Source: Macrocybe gigantea
Lineage: Eukaryota > Basidiomycota > Agaricomycetes > Agaricales > Callistosporiaceae
NCBI GenBank assembly: GCA_011319805.1
Contig: SJRY01000260.1
Span: 248,001-312,000 of the forward strand
DNA length: 64,000 nucleotides
Reading direction: 5' to 3'
Numbering within the stretch: position 1 is the stretch's first letter; every line of letters starts with the position of its first letter. The notes beneath the pieces were generated by a model that saw only the letters and a list, made by a program, of their open reading frames with translations, ran no database searches and was not told where the DNA came from. Below are positions 12,446 to 23,690 of this stretch, one piece after another. Position numbers and translations under genes: made by a program.

Positions 12446-13594
12446 TTGGAGATAAACAGATCTAGAGCGCCCGCGTCCCTTGGAATAGATGGGAGTTTCA
12501 AAGGAGTGTTAGAGAAAAGAGAGACTAGTAGACGGGTTGTACTGGTTTGCTCGAGACGAGAGGCTTCAACCGATGAACATCCCTTGGAGGTAGGCAGTCA
12601 AAAATCGAGAGCGGAAAAAGAGCGAATAGGATGAGAAAGGGGGGAGGTATATGGGGAGAAGTGAAGGCTTTAATAAACCAAATGTAAATACTCATAATAC
12701 AATAATCGTTACGGACCGCCATGGAATTGATGGCTTCTCGTCTGGTCGGACTAGTCCCTGACCGTTCCTCTCCGAGCTTGCTGTCAACTCCTTTCTCTCG
12801 TCGTCTCCGGTATTACTGCATTCACGAGGAGTGAATTAACGTTCAACCAACCCCAGTGCTTGGTCTTGCCCGACTCGCCTCACAGAGGGATGCTCCATGG
12901 ATGACTGGTGGTGAAACAGGCTCAGTTGGAAGGGTGCCTGATGTTGTTTCCTTGGCAACCTATAATAACACAGCTGTCATACATGGTAGTCTCCATTTTT
13001 ATGAGCTAAAATTTTCAGTTGGTGGCGATACGAACAAATTCAAAGCTCGTTCTAAGTTTTACTCTTATGTCTGCGATGATGATTCCCTCGCAGGAGCTCC
13101 TCTCATTAATTTCGATGTGGCCTTCATGCTTTATCGACATTTTATGCTGTAGACCGATCGATGTTAGTAACTTGGTAATGCTGGCCGTTTACATTTCCAC
13201 AGCTCTACGCTATACGGGTAGACTGGTCTTGCTGGCAGTCGTCTGCGACACTGTTGTCGTCTCTACCGTGTCCCTTCCAGACCAGTGCCTTAGTGATCAG
13301 AAGTTTCCATGGCTCAGGTCTGGAACAGAATGGTCACTTGGTTTCACGTCCATCTGAACGGTAGGTCAATGTATTGGACAAGATCTGAACAGAGTTTTAG
13401 CTCTCCAGATGATCGAAGCCCTAGATATGGAACGTGTCGTCATGAATCATGATCGTTCAGTGCAGTCCTACTTATGTATCTAGGACTGCTGGAGCACCCT
13501 TGCAGAGCCTGAGCAGTGCTTGATTGATTTGATCATCCGCAAAACAGCATTTTTGATTTCTCCATCCGCATCAGGCAGCATCTCGAATCTGTTA
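12446..13594. other. Intergenic, no gene recognised
   Basis: Upstream of the large minus-strand gene. Short frames at 12856-13152 and 13019-13357 have no signature. The right end abuts the inverted-repeat element. Confidence 0.45.
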
Positions 13595-13619
13595 CAGTGT
13601 TCCCACGGTCCTTTATACA
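13595..13619 (+). repeat. Left terminal inverted repeat
   Basis: 25 bp, exact reverse complement of 14298-14322. Confidence 0.9.
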
Positions 13620-14297
13620 CCCATGCTCCTTTATACAGCGGCCTCTAGCTCCCTCATTTCTCCACGGTTTGGAATCCTTAAATGCACAAATTAAAGCCCT
13701 ATACCAGCTCTATTATTCGCGTATTGCTCATGAGAATAATCTCTTTTTTTCTCTCCTGTGGAACAGGTTTATTTGTAAATTTTGTAAATATTTGCAATTT
13801 TACATCAATGTCGCACGAATAAGCATCACTGCAGCATGATTTTTATGGAAGGATTGAGGGTATTCTACTTGAGGAACATATTGGGACTTATGATTGTCAT
13901 TTTCTTTCCTTATATCCCACGAAGAATGCCAGAATGGCTATGTAGCATGATGTATACAAGTAACACCTGGTCGTCCACCTGCCATACCATGAGAAAATGT
14001 ACAAGACAGTGTAAAAGTTAATATAGATACTTTTTAAGTGCTATACTTGACATTCCAATCCTCATCTCAGTCCGCGATGTCACTGGGAAGAGATGGCACG
14101 CGCTGCTTTTCTGTATAAAGGACTGTCTTTTGCCATTTTAGGAACCCTGTCAGAAATTGTCGACCACGAATTTATTTTTCCATATTTCTCCTAGATCATG
14201 GCATGGAAAGCTAGGCAAATAGCTTATCTACGAAATGATACCACCCTTATGTTCATAGCTTTTGACTATCTCAAGATATTCAGTGCGGAGTAAATGC

Positions 14298-14322
14298 TGT
14301 ATAAAGGACCGTGGGAACACTG
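14298..14322 (-). repeat. Right terminal inverted repeat
   Basis: 25 bp, exact reverse complement of 13595-13619; followed by TA. Confidence 0.9.
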
Positions 14323-14509
14323 TATAAAGAAAAACAAATTCAATGTACACGTAGATTGCTGTACCTCAACTGCTCCTGTTGCGAAAGCAATTTCTTCTAC
14401 ATAGGTCCTTTCAACCTCATTTACACCAGTTCGGCAAATTTCTGCGGGTCCTCTGGAACGTTTCTGTCAAGCGACCTTCGAAGCTTGAAGCGCGACGCGT
14501 TTTCCACCC

Positions 14510-17257
14510 ATGTCAGGCAAAGAGCTCCAACTCAACCCAGGTTCACCTCGACGACGGTCGATATCTGGTTGGAAATGCTTGGTGATCTTTGTCGGCGTCC
14601 TCATCGCCGGATCGCTCGCGACCTTCGTTGCTGCGTTTTTCCAGGCCCTTTTCACGCACGACCCGCATCGCGCGCTTCGGCAAAATGTCACGCTCGCCGA
14701 GGTCGCCAACCGCTCGACGGTCGTGCGTCCGCTTATCGACCATGAACAGGAGTTCGACATCGCGGCTTCTGTGTGGCTCAGAAAATTGGGCTCAAGGGTA
14801 CACGAGATCCCTCTGGTTGTGGACGGGTCCGAAGTCTCTACGCCGAATGATGAGCAGGTCGAGGAAGAGTTGTTGTTTTCTGATGTTGTCTTCCGAGGAC
14901 TCCATTTGAAGGATCGGCATAAGTTTTCTGAAGTGAATCTTGCGATTCCGACCGCCCTTTTGTGAGCAGAGTATGTTTACTCTAGGACATCGTTCTGGTA
15001 TTGACATGTCAGTGCCTACGTTCAGCCGAAGTGCCAATTTATCCAATTTCGATCTCAGGGGGTCCTTTGTCATACTCCCTTCGTCGCCTTCGCTCCTTGA
15101 TCACCTCAAGAACTTCACGACAAGCACTCCCGAATTCATCACTCCTTTGCCAGTCCGTGCATGGCCGTGAGTTTGACTACACGTGTCTCCTCTCTTCATG
15201 TCATCAATCGTTCACTATTTTCATCAGTTTCCCCCTAGGGTCATCGGCGTTGAGAGAAAAATCTCTAATAGACAACGCAATAGAGAGTTTCGGCACGACC
15301 ATCCCTTTGATACAATTCCACCCAACTGCAAGCCGTTGTCCGAACGTCAACGAACAAAACGATGACGATGAAGAAGATGATGACGAAGTCAATGTGTCCG
15401 CTACCAAGAAGCCCTCTCTGAACCGCATGGAGTTCATGACCCCTCTCGTCACAACCGCCGGATTGTCCGACACCGAAAAGCACCCATATGTCGTGACAAA
15501 GTCAGCCGCGAGATGCATCTCAATTCGATATTATGACTGATAAATAGTTCCTTAGGACGCACCTGCGCCTGATTGACGAAGTGCGTCTGTTCAACAGAAA
15601 GGCCTTCGTAAAAGCTCAGAGGCAACTCCGGAAGACTTCAGCAAGTGCTCCACCTGCGAACCTTGTTGTCGATGGCTCACTTTGACTTGAACAGTGTGGC
15701 CAAAACCAAAAGGGCATCCGACCCAATGTCTACATGTGTGACAAGACATACGATACTCATGGTCATTGGGAAACGCAGTTCGAGCTCGAGATGACGGACG
15801 ACGCCTCTGGAAATCATGTTAAAGAATTTGCATACTCTCCTAGTTTTCTTGCAGCAGGCGGCGCAATAGGACCAAAGGTCAATACATTGATTCGTTGTAT
15901 CATATCCGAAACAGTACTAAGTGGGTCCGACCTTAGGATTTAGTCGCAATTCCTCTCAACAGAGAAAACTGCACCCCTCCATCTGGACTTGTTGTCGACA
16001 CAGCATCTGGCTTCCAAGGCATGTCCTTTCACCGTGTCGATTCGGGGTTTGCCAACGCCACATATCTAGAACTTGATATCCTGAATGTAACATGGCGGCT
16101 TGCATATTCGGGACTCTCGCCGGCGCAGAACAAGTTCACCTCGATAATGAAAATTCCATTATCGCTCAACTTTAGCCAAACTGAACGCCAACTCCTCATT
16201 AAGCAGGACAGCGCCGTGCTGGCCAGTGAGTTTTTCTTTTCGTTTCCGTCAGTTGCGACATTTCATTGAACCATAAGTGCGAAAGATGGTCTCGTTGGTT
16301 TCAAATCGGACGATGACTCTCACCCTCGACGGCGCGCGGCGCTACTCGTAGTGGCGTAAGCTGTTTTCTTTCTCACACGACACTTCATCCTGTAGTACGA
16401 TACTGAATTTTCATAGTACCATCCTCCCATGGATCGAAACGATCTTGGAACTCCGATACTGGTTCACGCGCACATCTACTGTCTCGATCAGCGTCCCTGG
16501 CACGGCATTCATGGCCATGTTCGATGTCTGTGTCACCCTGAGTAAAGTCGTCGCGAAAATCGTCTCCTCCGGGCACTTGGACGAGCTTTGGAAGGCGTTG
16601 CTCGCGTTTCTCATGATCCTGCTGCATATGCCGATATCCCTGTTGATGCTCAGAGCTATCCTGCGAATCGAGCTAGGTTGGAGGAACGGGGGCTGGATGC
16701 CAATATTGCAGCGGTGGGAGCCAACGCACAAAGAGAGAACGAGTGCGAGGCTCGACGCTCGGACGTCATGGGGGATGAGAACGGCCGTATGTCCATGTCA
16801 TGGTTTTCGCCTTGCCGTTTTCATAAGCTTTCAAACGAAACAGATCCTGGCGATAATCGCGGCCTTCCTCCACATCCTAAAGCCACGCGAGGCGCACTTT
16901 CTTCCCTCCGCCCATGCAGCGCTGGACGAAAAACAGCCGGTTGCTGAATCTGTCATCGAGCGGATCGTCCCCGACGTCGCTTTACCTTTTTTTGTGGGCG
17001 GGAAGATCTTCCAGTTCATCCTCAATGCCCGCTCAGGGACGTACGCAGGATCATACAAGGTCACAGCCGTGCTCAAGCTTGCGTCGCAGCTCACCGTGCT
17101 GGGGATGCTCGTACCAGCCGTGGTCGGCCCCTACGATGCTAGAAACGGCATCACCTGGTTTGACCTTTTCATGGCGGCTCTATTTACATTCGAAGTCTGG
17201 CAAGCCCTCACGCTGAAAGACGCGTCTTCCATATCGGAAAACGATCATTTTGAATAG
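14510..17257 (+). CDS. Multipass membrane protein, family not identified
   Basis: Nine exons join in frame to 758 residues: 14510-14961, 15026-15166, 15228-15500, 15556-15640, 15695-15877, 15937-16225, 16286-16355, 16417-16786, 16844-17257. After a short basic cytoplasmic start, a transmembrane segment covers about residues 22-45. A long, probably lumenal or extracellular region follows, with N-glycosylation sequons (NVT, NRS, NFT) and an Asp/Glu-rich loop. The C-terminal third has further hydrophobic segments (TILPWIETILELRYWF, LLAFLMILLHMPISLLML, ILAIIAAFLHIL, LASQLTVLGMLVPAVV). I recognise no transporter or enzyme motif; conserved-looking blocks such as NLSNFDLRGSF and HLRLIDEVRLFNR suggest a family, but I cannot name it. 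Intron 4 (15641-15694) begins GCAAGT, a GC-AG intron, needed to join LRKTS to CGQNQ. Intron 8 (GTATGT...CAG, 57 nt) could be read through; I favour splicing because it joins two hydrophobic halves. The acceptor before exon 7 (AAAG) is weak. Confidence 0.75.
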
Positions 17258-18317
17258 TCGTTTAATCTGTATGCGACGCGGAATGCGGTTTGTGCCGAAC
17301 GCTGTATTTGTTCTGGGGCCTTGAATTCTTCACTGGATCTATAAAATGATATTGTATACCATTCACGAAACGCGCGATCCGTGCCATGCCATTCGGCCGT
17401 GATGTTCACAAACCAGGAACCCAATCAGATGATGGTAGGTGCTTGTCAGAAGCTGGTAGCACACAGCAGCCTCTGCTCATGGCGGTGCTTGTGTTCACCT
17501 GGAGAACCCTGGGTTGATGAGGACGACGGATGACAGCGACGGACAGACTGTGTCTCGTCAAGGCCAACTAGGTGAGTGCTCATCAACTCAGGCGAGAGGA
17601 ACACCAAACGCTTCCAGAGCTGGGGTACTCGGTCATGCTGTGCGCACCGAAGCAGCTGAAGGGCGGTCGTTCGGGGTGTGAGCAGAGCCTATGCCTTGGA
17701 TATGCTGGAAGACAATCAATCATGCAGCCATTGCGTCGACATATTCCGGGACACCAGAGCACACCAGACGCACACAGCTAAACCAAGTGAGCAAGACTCT
17801 CGGGACAAGACATCAGCATCTTTTTCGAACCGCCTCAAGGCGACCAGCGGGAGCGCCACCTGTCAGGGGGGGAAGGGGGTGGGGTGAATGGAACATCGTC
17901 GTTTCGTCGAGCGCATCAAGAATGCCTCAGACAAACAGTATACCCGAAGTAGATTAACGCAGGTAGAAAGACGAACACACCTGGTGTCCCCATGATCAGT
18001 GAGTCATACGAAATCCAGCGCTTGTCTTCATCAGTGCCATTCTGAGCATCTCGTTCGCTGTGAAATGCGGCAACATATACCGTTAGAAAATATAAATCAT
18101 TCGAAATGCGTAGAAAGGACAAGTTTCTGAAAGCACTCGTAAACCAACACAAATGGCAGCCATCAGCCCTTTATAGATCAGTGAACTCGTTTGAACTGCA
18201 AAGAACGTGCCGATACGATTTCCTATGACAAACATTCAATCGACGCATACCAATCGATCCTCCGGCAAACTGCCAGGAAAGCTAGAGGACAAACAGAAGA
18301 AACATGAGACCACAGTA
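17258..18317. other. Intergenic, no gene recognised
   Basis: Between the membrane-protein gene (+) and the duplicated 3' end of the CNNM gene (-). Only short frames. A small G-run (GGGGGGAAGGGGG) lies near 17866. Confidence 0.45.
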
Positions 18318-19117
18318 TACCAGCTAAACGAAGAAAGAAGAAAAAATGGGTATAGTATCTCCTCATTCACTACCATTATCCTCAGCCTTCCACGGCCTCC
18401 TCGCCTTCACCGCTCTTCTCTAGAGTAGAATCTTGCTTGACTTTCTCCGCGACGACGACGCCAGTCATGTCCCCTCCACCAAGCGGGCTGCTCTTGAAGC
18501 GGGCACCCTTGACGCTCGAGCTGCGCACCGTCACAATCTGTGGAGCAACCGCGACAGTCGGCCCTCCACACCAGCCGCGCTCGCACTCGCAGAAGCACTG
18601 GGCGAGGACGCTACGACGGCATGAGCTCCGGAAGCCGGAACCGCGCCCCTTCCAGTGATCGCACTGTTGCCGCCGACCTGAAGGCTCGCGGTGGATCCGA
18701 CCGCAGAGGATGCACTACCAGCTAAACGAAGAAAGAAGAAAAAATGGGTATAGTATCTCCTCATTCACTACCATTATCCTCAGCCTTCCACGGCCTCCTC
18801 GCCTTCACCGCTCTTCTCTAGAGTAGAATCTTGCTTGACTTTCTCCGCGACGACGACGCCAGTCATGTCCCCTCCACCAAGCGGGCTGCTCTTGAAGCGG
18901 GCACCCTTGACGCTCGAGCTGCGCACCGTCACAATCTGTGGAGCAACCGCGACAGTCGGCCCTCCACACCAGCCGCGCTCGCACTCGCAGAAGCACTGGG
19001 CGAGGACGCTACGACGGCATGAGCTCCGGAAGCCGGAACCGCGCCCCTTCCAGTGATCGCACTGTTGCCGCCGACCTGAAGGCTCGCGGTGGATCCGACC
19101 GCAGAGGATGCACTACC
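18318..19117 (-). repeat. 398-bp perfect tandem duplication over the CNNM 3' end
   Basis: Two head-to-tail units, 18318-18715 and 18716-19113, with the four bases TACC shared at each junction (18318, 18716, 19114). The open frames of the two copies translate identically wherever compared. Each unit holds the last codons of the CNNM-type gene and its stop. Transcription from the right meets the right copy first, so the gene should stop at 18780 and the left copy is an orphan 3' end. Four-base microhomology fits a replication or end-joining duplication; an assembly artefact is also possible. Confidence 0.9.
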
Positions 19118-22100
19118 TGCTGCCCCCGCCCTGCATGATGCGGCGCTTGCGGTCGAGGAGGACGGCTTCGAGCGGAGGCGTGCTGAGGGCGACTTTGGAT
19201 TTGGCGCCCTTGGCACTGCCTGGGCGGGAAGGCTCAATTGGAGTGACAGGCATCGATGCACTGAGAACGGGCACCCCGCTTGGGGTAATGATCTTGAGAC
19301 TAGGCAGGATGGCAGACGGACCCTGTGTCACAGCATTGTGCAGGCTTGTCTGCGATTGCATCCTGGGAAAGCCGTGTAGAATCATGTCCCTGTCATGCAC
19401 AGCATCACCATCGACATCCTCTTCATCTGATGCATCAGCAGGAGTGCCGCTGTCCTCAACCATGGCCACTTCGTGTGCAGCCTGGAGTGAAATAGTCTTC
19501 TCTCTAGGCGTCGGAGGCGCACTCCGCGAGCGGAGAAACCCGAGCCCGCCAAGGTTCTTGAGCGCCGTGGGCATCAGAATCGGCATGGAGGGTATGACCT
19601 TGGAGGAGTTTATCAATGCATCGACGGCTGGGGCGGCGGTTGCGGTAGACATATCAGAGATTTGCACGTCTTGGACGGGAGGCGGAACTTCATACGGATC
19701 ACCTCGTGCACCCTGTGATCAAACTCGTCGTAAAAATCCTCGCCAATAAGTTCTGAGAAATATGCGAACATGAGAATATGTATGGCTTATGAAAATGCGT
19801 TGGTACCTTCCAAGACGTCCTCGAGGGTAATGATACCAAGTGGATTAACAGCAGGATCGAAGTTCTGAAGGAACTGCCCAAGGAAAAAAAAAGAGTCGCC
19901 ATGCAGATATATACAAGGTCGGAATAGATATCACGTACCTGTTCCGCACCCTCCTTTGCTAAAACGGCGTCGGCAGGCATGCTCTGTTCAAGCATGGACA
20001 TGGACGCCATGTTCGCTGCAGCCTTGGGGATTTGAAAACTAGTCCGTCTGCTCTTCTTGCCCTCCTCGCCGCCCGTGTCCCAGTGACATTCTCCTTCTCC
20101 TCGTCTGCAGATTCAACGACTTTCTCGTTGATGATGCCTTTCTCGATATCTCTCATTGTGCGGAAACGCCCTCTGCCGCGAAAGCCGCGCCGCTTGACAA
20201 ACTTTGGAGCATGCGCTTGCACAAAGTCCTTCTCCCACAAGCCGTCGCCCTTGAGCGTTGCCTCGCCGTCCTCAGTTGCTTCGTCACCAGCTTTGTCCTT
20301 CGGGTCATTGGACTCCTTATCAGAGCCGCTGGAATCAGAGTCGGAATCGCCCATCCCAACTCGCTTGCGGAGGCGTCGGGTGAGTCCATGCTTAACAGCT
20401 TTCTTGACGCTGGCAGCCTATGGTCGAAGCATAAGACAGAAATAATGATTATCGAGGGGCATTGATTAACACCTTTTCAACGCTGAATCGGCTGACGATA
20501 GCCATGTGACTACGTCCTTCCTGAAACTTGTCTAGAATGCCTAACAATGGTTCGTTGTTGGGCACGAACGGCACCTTGTTCAACGGAATCTTGCGGAGAG
20601 GGGTTGCATCTAAAACAGTGAGGAAATACGTATAACAAGTATGATAGATTATGGACAAACCTTTCGGGTCGAGTAGAACACAATGCTTGACAAGAAGTAT
20701 TCCCAAGATCTTCTTCACCTTTTGCGTGCGCTGCACGGCAGAGTTGTCTGGGTCGGTGACCGGGACCACAATTTCCTCATAGACAGGTACGCGACTATGC
20801 CCGGTTTGACAGATCTTCTTTAAAAGGTCAGAATCAAGTTTCGAGTCTATAGACAGCATGAACACATCGCTGATGGGTGTCATGGCCTAAATTTGAGCGA
20901 CACGATCGCTGCGTCATTGATCTGGTATAGGAGGACGAGGGTCGTACCTGTTTGACGACCTTTTCCTGGAGATCTAGCGTGGCACCAATGATAGTGACGG
21001 TGTCAGTCTTCAGATCGCCACCATGTGTACCCGTGAGAGAATGCATAGCAATGAGCTCCTTCAGCTCGGCTCTGCGGTATATAATACCATGGTGCGGACC
21101 TAGTACAAACTCGAGCAATTTGGCGACAGGCCATGCGATGATGCTCTGGACCGGAATGAACACCTGACAAGAATGTTACGGAAAAGAACTGACCAATGCA
21201 TAAATCAAAATCCTGGTTAGACCGGCCATTTTAGCACCAAGATAGAGGCCATGGCGGGTAAACAACGATTGAGGAATGATCTCGGCAAAGCTAAGAGGAA
21301 AAAAGCGAGGCAAAAGGGGAGATGCGGTCAGCAAAAGTCCGATTTCTAAATGGAAATGCAAAGATCAAAAGGACGACGGCACAGGCAGGGCCAAGACTTT
21401 CCGAGCCCAAGTCGCCTCGAGGCGAGATCAAGCGGGATCAAGTGCGCCGCTGCCCCGTGACGTCATTCCGCCGTCGACTTGTGCCGACGGGATCAACTGC
21501 TGTCCCGCCTTTCTGCAGCTCATGCTTAGATCCTTGAGGCTTGCATGGCATCATTCTCGACAAGCCGCGCAACGGTTCTAATGCAGAGAGAAGATGAGAC
21601 TTACATGACAATGAGGGCAGTACTGACGATGACGCTCGGGACTCCTCCGCCAAGGATCGGGTCTGCGATGACTGGCAGTGATTCATTGACAATCATGTTC
21701 GCGAGGAGGAGTGTGACGAGGAGCAAATGGCCATTCTTGCGAATGGGCATAATTTTGTTCGCGCTCTTGCGCTGTTCACTGGCATTCAAAGCGCACGGTC
21801 AGGAATTATGCGACAACATGTCATTCACACAACTGAGCGAGAAAGCAGGGAAGGGACGTACGGTGTGCCACTGATGCTGAGGACGTTGAGCTGGGTCTCG
21901 TCCAAGCTCATGTAACCTAATGTCAAACCGGCAAACAGACCCGACAACAGGACGAGGACGGGGATAAGGACGACGAATACGATGTCCTTTGGGTCGTGGC
22001 TGTCGAATTTGCTGTCGCGCTTTGCCCTGAGATGGAGGGTGCCAGTAGCATGCTGTGCGCCGCCGTCAACGTGGCGACGAAAGAAGCGGAGACATATTGA

Positions 22101-22177
22101 GGGAGCAAGGAGAGAAGAGTGAAGAGAAGACGGGATGTGTGAGGATAGCCATGCCTTGGAAAGGGAGCAGGGACCAT
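18780..22177 (-). CDS. CNNM/Mam3-type DUF21 + CBS-pair membrane protein, frame broken
   Basis: Homolog of yeast Mam3 and animal CNNM proteins, involved in divalent-metal (Mg/Mn) handling at vacuole or plasma membrane. Readable exons: about 22177-21862, 21778-21605, 21290-21194, 21163-20948, 20886-20661, 20609-20473, 20417-19939, 19873-19807, 19752-18780. The DUF21 core is intact (GLFAGLTLGYMSLDETQL, KIMPIRKNGHLLLVTLL, FAEIIPQSLFTRHGL), as is most of the CBS pair (MTPISDVFMLS, LGILLVKHCVLLDPK, ITLEDVLEELIGEDFYDEFD). A signal peptide precedes DUF21. The frame changes by the equivalent of one base at about 22050, 20070, 19710, 19120 and 18965; on each side the protein still reads as family-like. 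Four of the five look like single missing bases; the change near 19120 could instead be one extra G in a G5 run. The predicted C-terminus ends in the right-hand copy of the 398-bp duplication. Either a decaying gene or an indel-prone stretch of assembly. Confidence 0.8.
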
Positions 22178-23690
22178 TCGATTGTGGGGGTGCTACTTGG
22201 GGGAATTACGATTCTCCGCCCAAGAGTCTTGGCCATGACCTTAAATTCGGTTGCCCCTCGGTCACGCGACCTACCCAGCGAACTCGCATGACTTGGCACA
22301 GCCAAGGCCCAAGAGCATCAAGCCGGCGGCCTGGGTGATCAATTTTGGACCACACACACGTTTGGCGAACGACGAGATGCGTCGTCCGAATCAAACGCAC
22401 GAGGCGCTCCCCGTGCTCGTATGCAAAGCTCAGGAATATAGCGCCACCACGAAGGGTTGGCGACCCAGGGACAAGACTCTCACTCTTCTATATGGGAGTT
22501 TTAAACAAAAATTAACTCAAGGAAGGTTGCGCAGTGCTCGGCATGTTCACCCTCGTGCTCTCACTGACTACACCCGGAACGGTCCACATCGCGGCACGGG
22601 CGATATCGTATCTCGCATACTTACACGCCACATTCAGATTTTAATAGATGCCACTCATAATAAAAGATCCCGCTGCTAATCTGGTGGGAAGCGGCCTTGA
22701 GGGTGTCTGGATTTTTCATGAAACGGAATGCGGGCAGAGACGGACCGTCGTCTACTCCATTGGGCGTACCACTGCGAGCCAATGACGTCCTCTCGTGGAG
22801 ATGTGAAGGATGCGGTCTTTATGTGAGACACCAATCGCATATATACTCACGCTTGACGATGCTGGCAAACTTAAAAAAAAAACTGCTGGATGGAGAAGTA
22901 AGCACATTTGATCGGCGTATCTGACTCACGTACGAATACAGGATCTGCGAAATCGCCACGTAGACGTTCGCAGTGAGAGTGCCGAAAGCCGCAGCCCCTT
23001 AAGTACCCTTCGTCGAGGGCGCAAGCAACTGAGGAACGCTTGGATGTGCGAATTTGCCTTACGAAGACGCACCAATGATAAACAACAAAAGGGAGCAAAG
23101 AATGTGTTCGAGGTGCTCAGGCGCTCAATAACGCACTCATCATCATCTCTGCAGACAGAGGTTACCCTTGGGCTGACGTGAATTGGGATTGCGTGGACCC
23201 GCTGGATTCGGGTGGAGATCAAGGGGGTCAAGAGGCTTGAATTCGTCTAAAGTAGCGCCTTGAGCATCTTGGCATCCATGGAAAGATGGCGTTCTTTCGT
23301 CTAACCGGACTGAGTGTGGAGTTGGCCGTTCCGCCGGCAGAAAATGGTGACTTGTTGCTGGACCTCGTTCCCTTTGCGCAGTCAGCGTCCCGCCTTCTGC
23401 ACAACTTTGGAGTCGCTAGAAGAGCGTGTTGTCGTTCTCTTACCTCCTGATAGTCATAGGAACGTCACTTGATCCATGTGCCGACGACGTCATGATTGTC
23501 ATTGACTTGCATGCGACCCCAAAACTCGCGTACGTGGGCGGCGGGCGCTCGGCTGATAAGCCCTTCTCAGCCAGCCCAGCTGGATCCGTCCAACAAATGC
23601 CATCTGTCGGGCGGATCTCAGAACCCCTCCCCGCTATATATTGTTCCGCAACCCGGGCACTCCCCGAGGCATCTCCCGCAATCAGTAACC
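22178..23690. other. Divergent intergenic region
   Basis: 1.5 kb between the starts of the CNNM gene (-) and the LKR/SDH gene (+), so it should hold both promoters. A TATA-like TATATATTG lies at about 23634, some 55 bp before the LKR/SDH ATG. No gene recognised. Confidence 0.5.

Larger units (their letters stand above)
13595..14322. mobile_element. MITE-like non-autonomous DNA element, Tc1/mariner-type ends
   Basis: 728 bp bounded by perfect 25-bp terminal inverted repeats (13595-13619 and 14298-14322, beginning CAGTGTTCCCACGG). A TA dinucleotide sits immediately outside each end (13593-13594 and 14323-14324), the target-site duplication expected of Tc1/mariner/pogo transposases. Related subterminal motifs (CTTTATACAG and its complement) recur near 13630 and 14112. 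The interior is AT-rich compared with neighbouring genes and carries only a 61-codon frame with no DDE transposase motif, so it is non-autonomous. It lies between the promoter side of the large minus-strand gene and the membrane-protein gene. Superfamily is inferred from TA plus the CAGTG-type terminus. Perfect TIRs suggest fairly recent insertion. Confidence 0.85.

Noticed and set aside
18318..18715. Left copy of the tandem repeat as a separate gene
   Set aside because: Exact duplicate of the CNNM 3' end with no start or promoter of its own.
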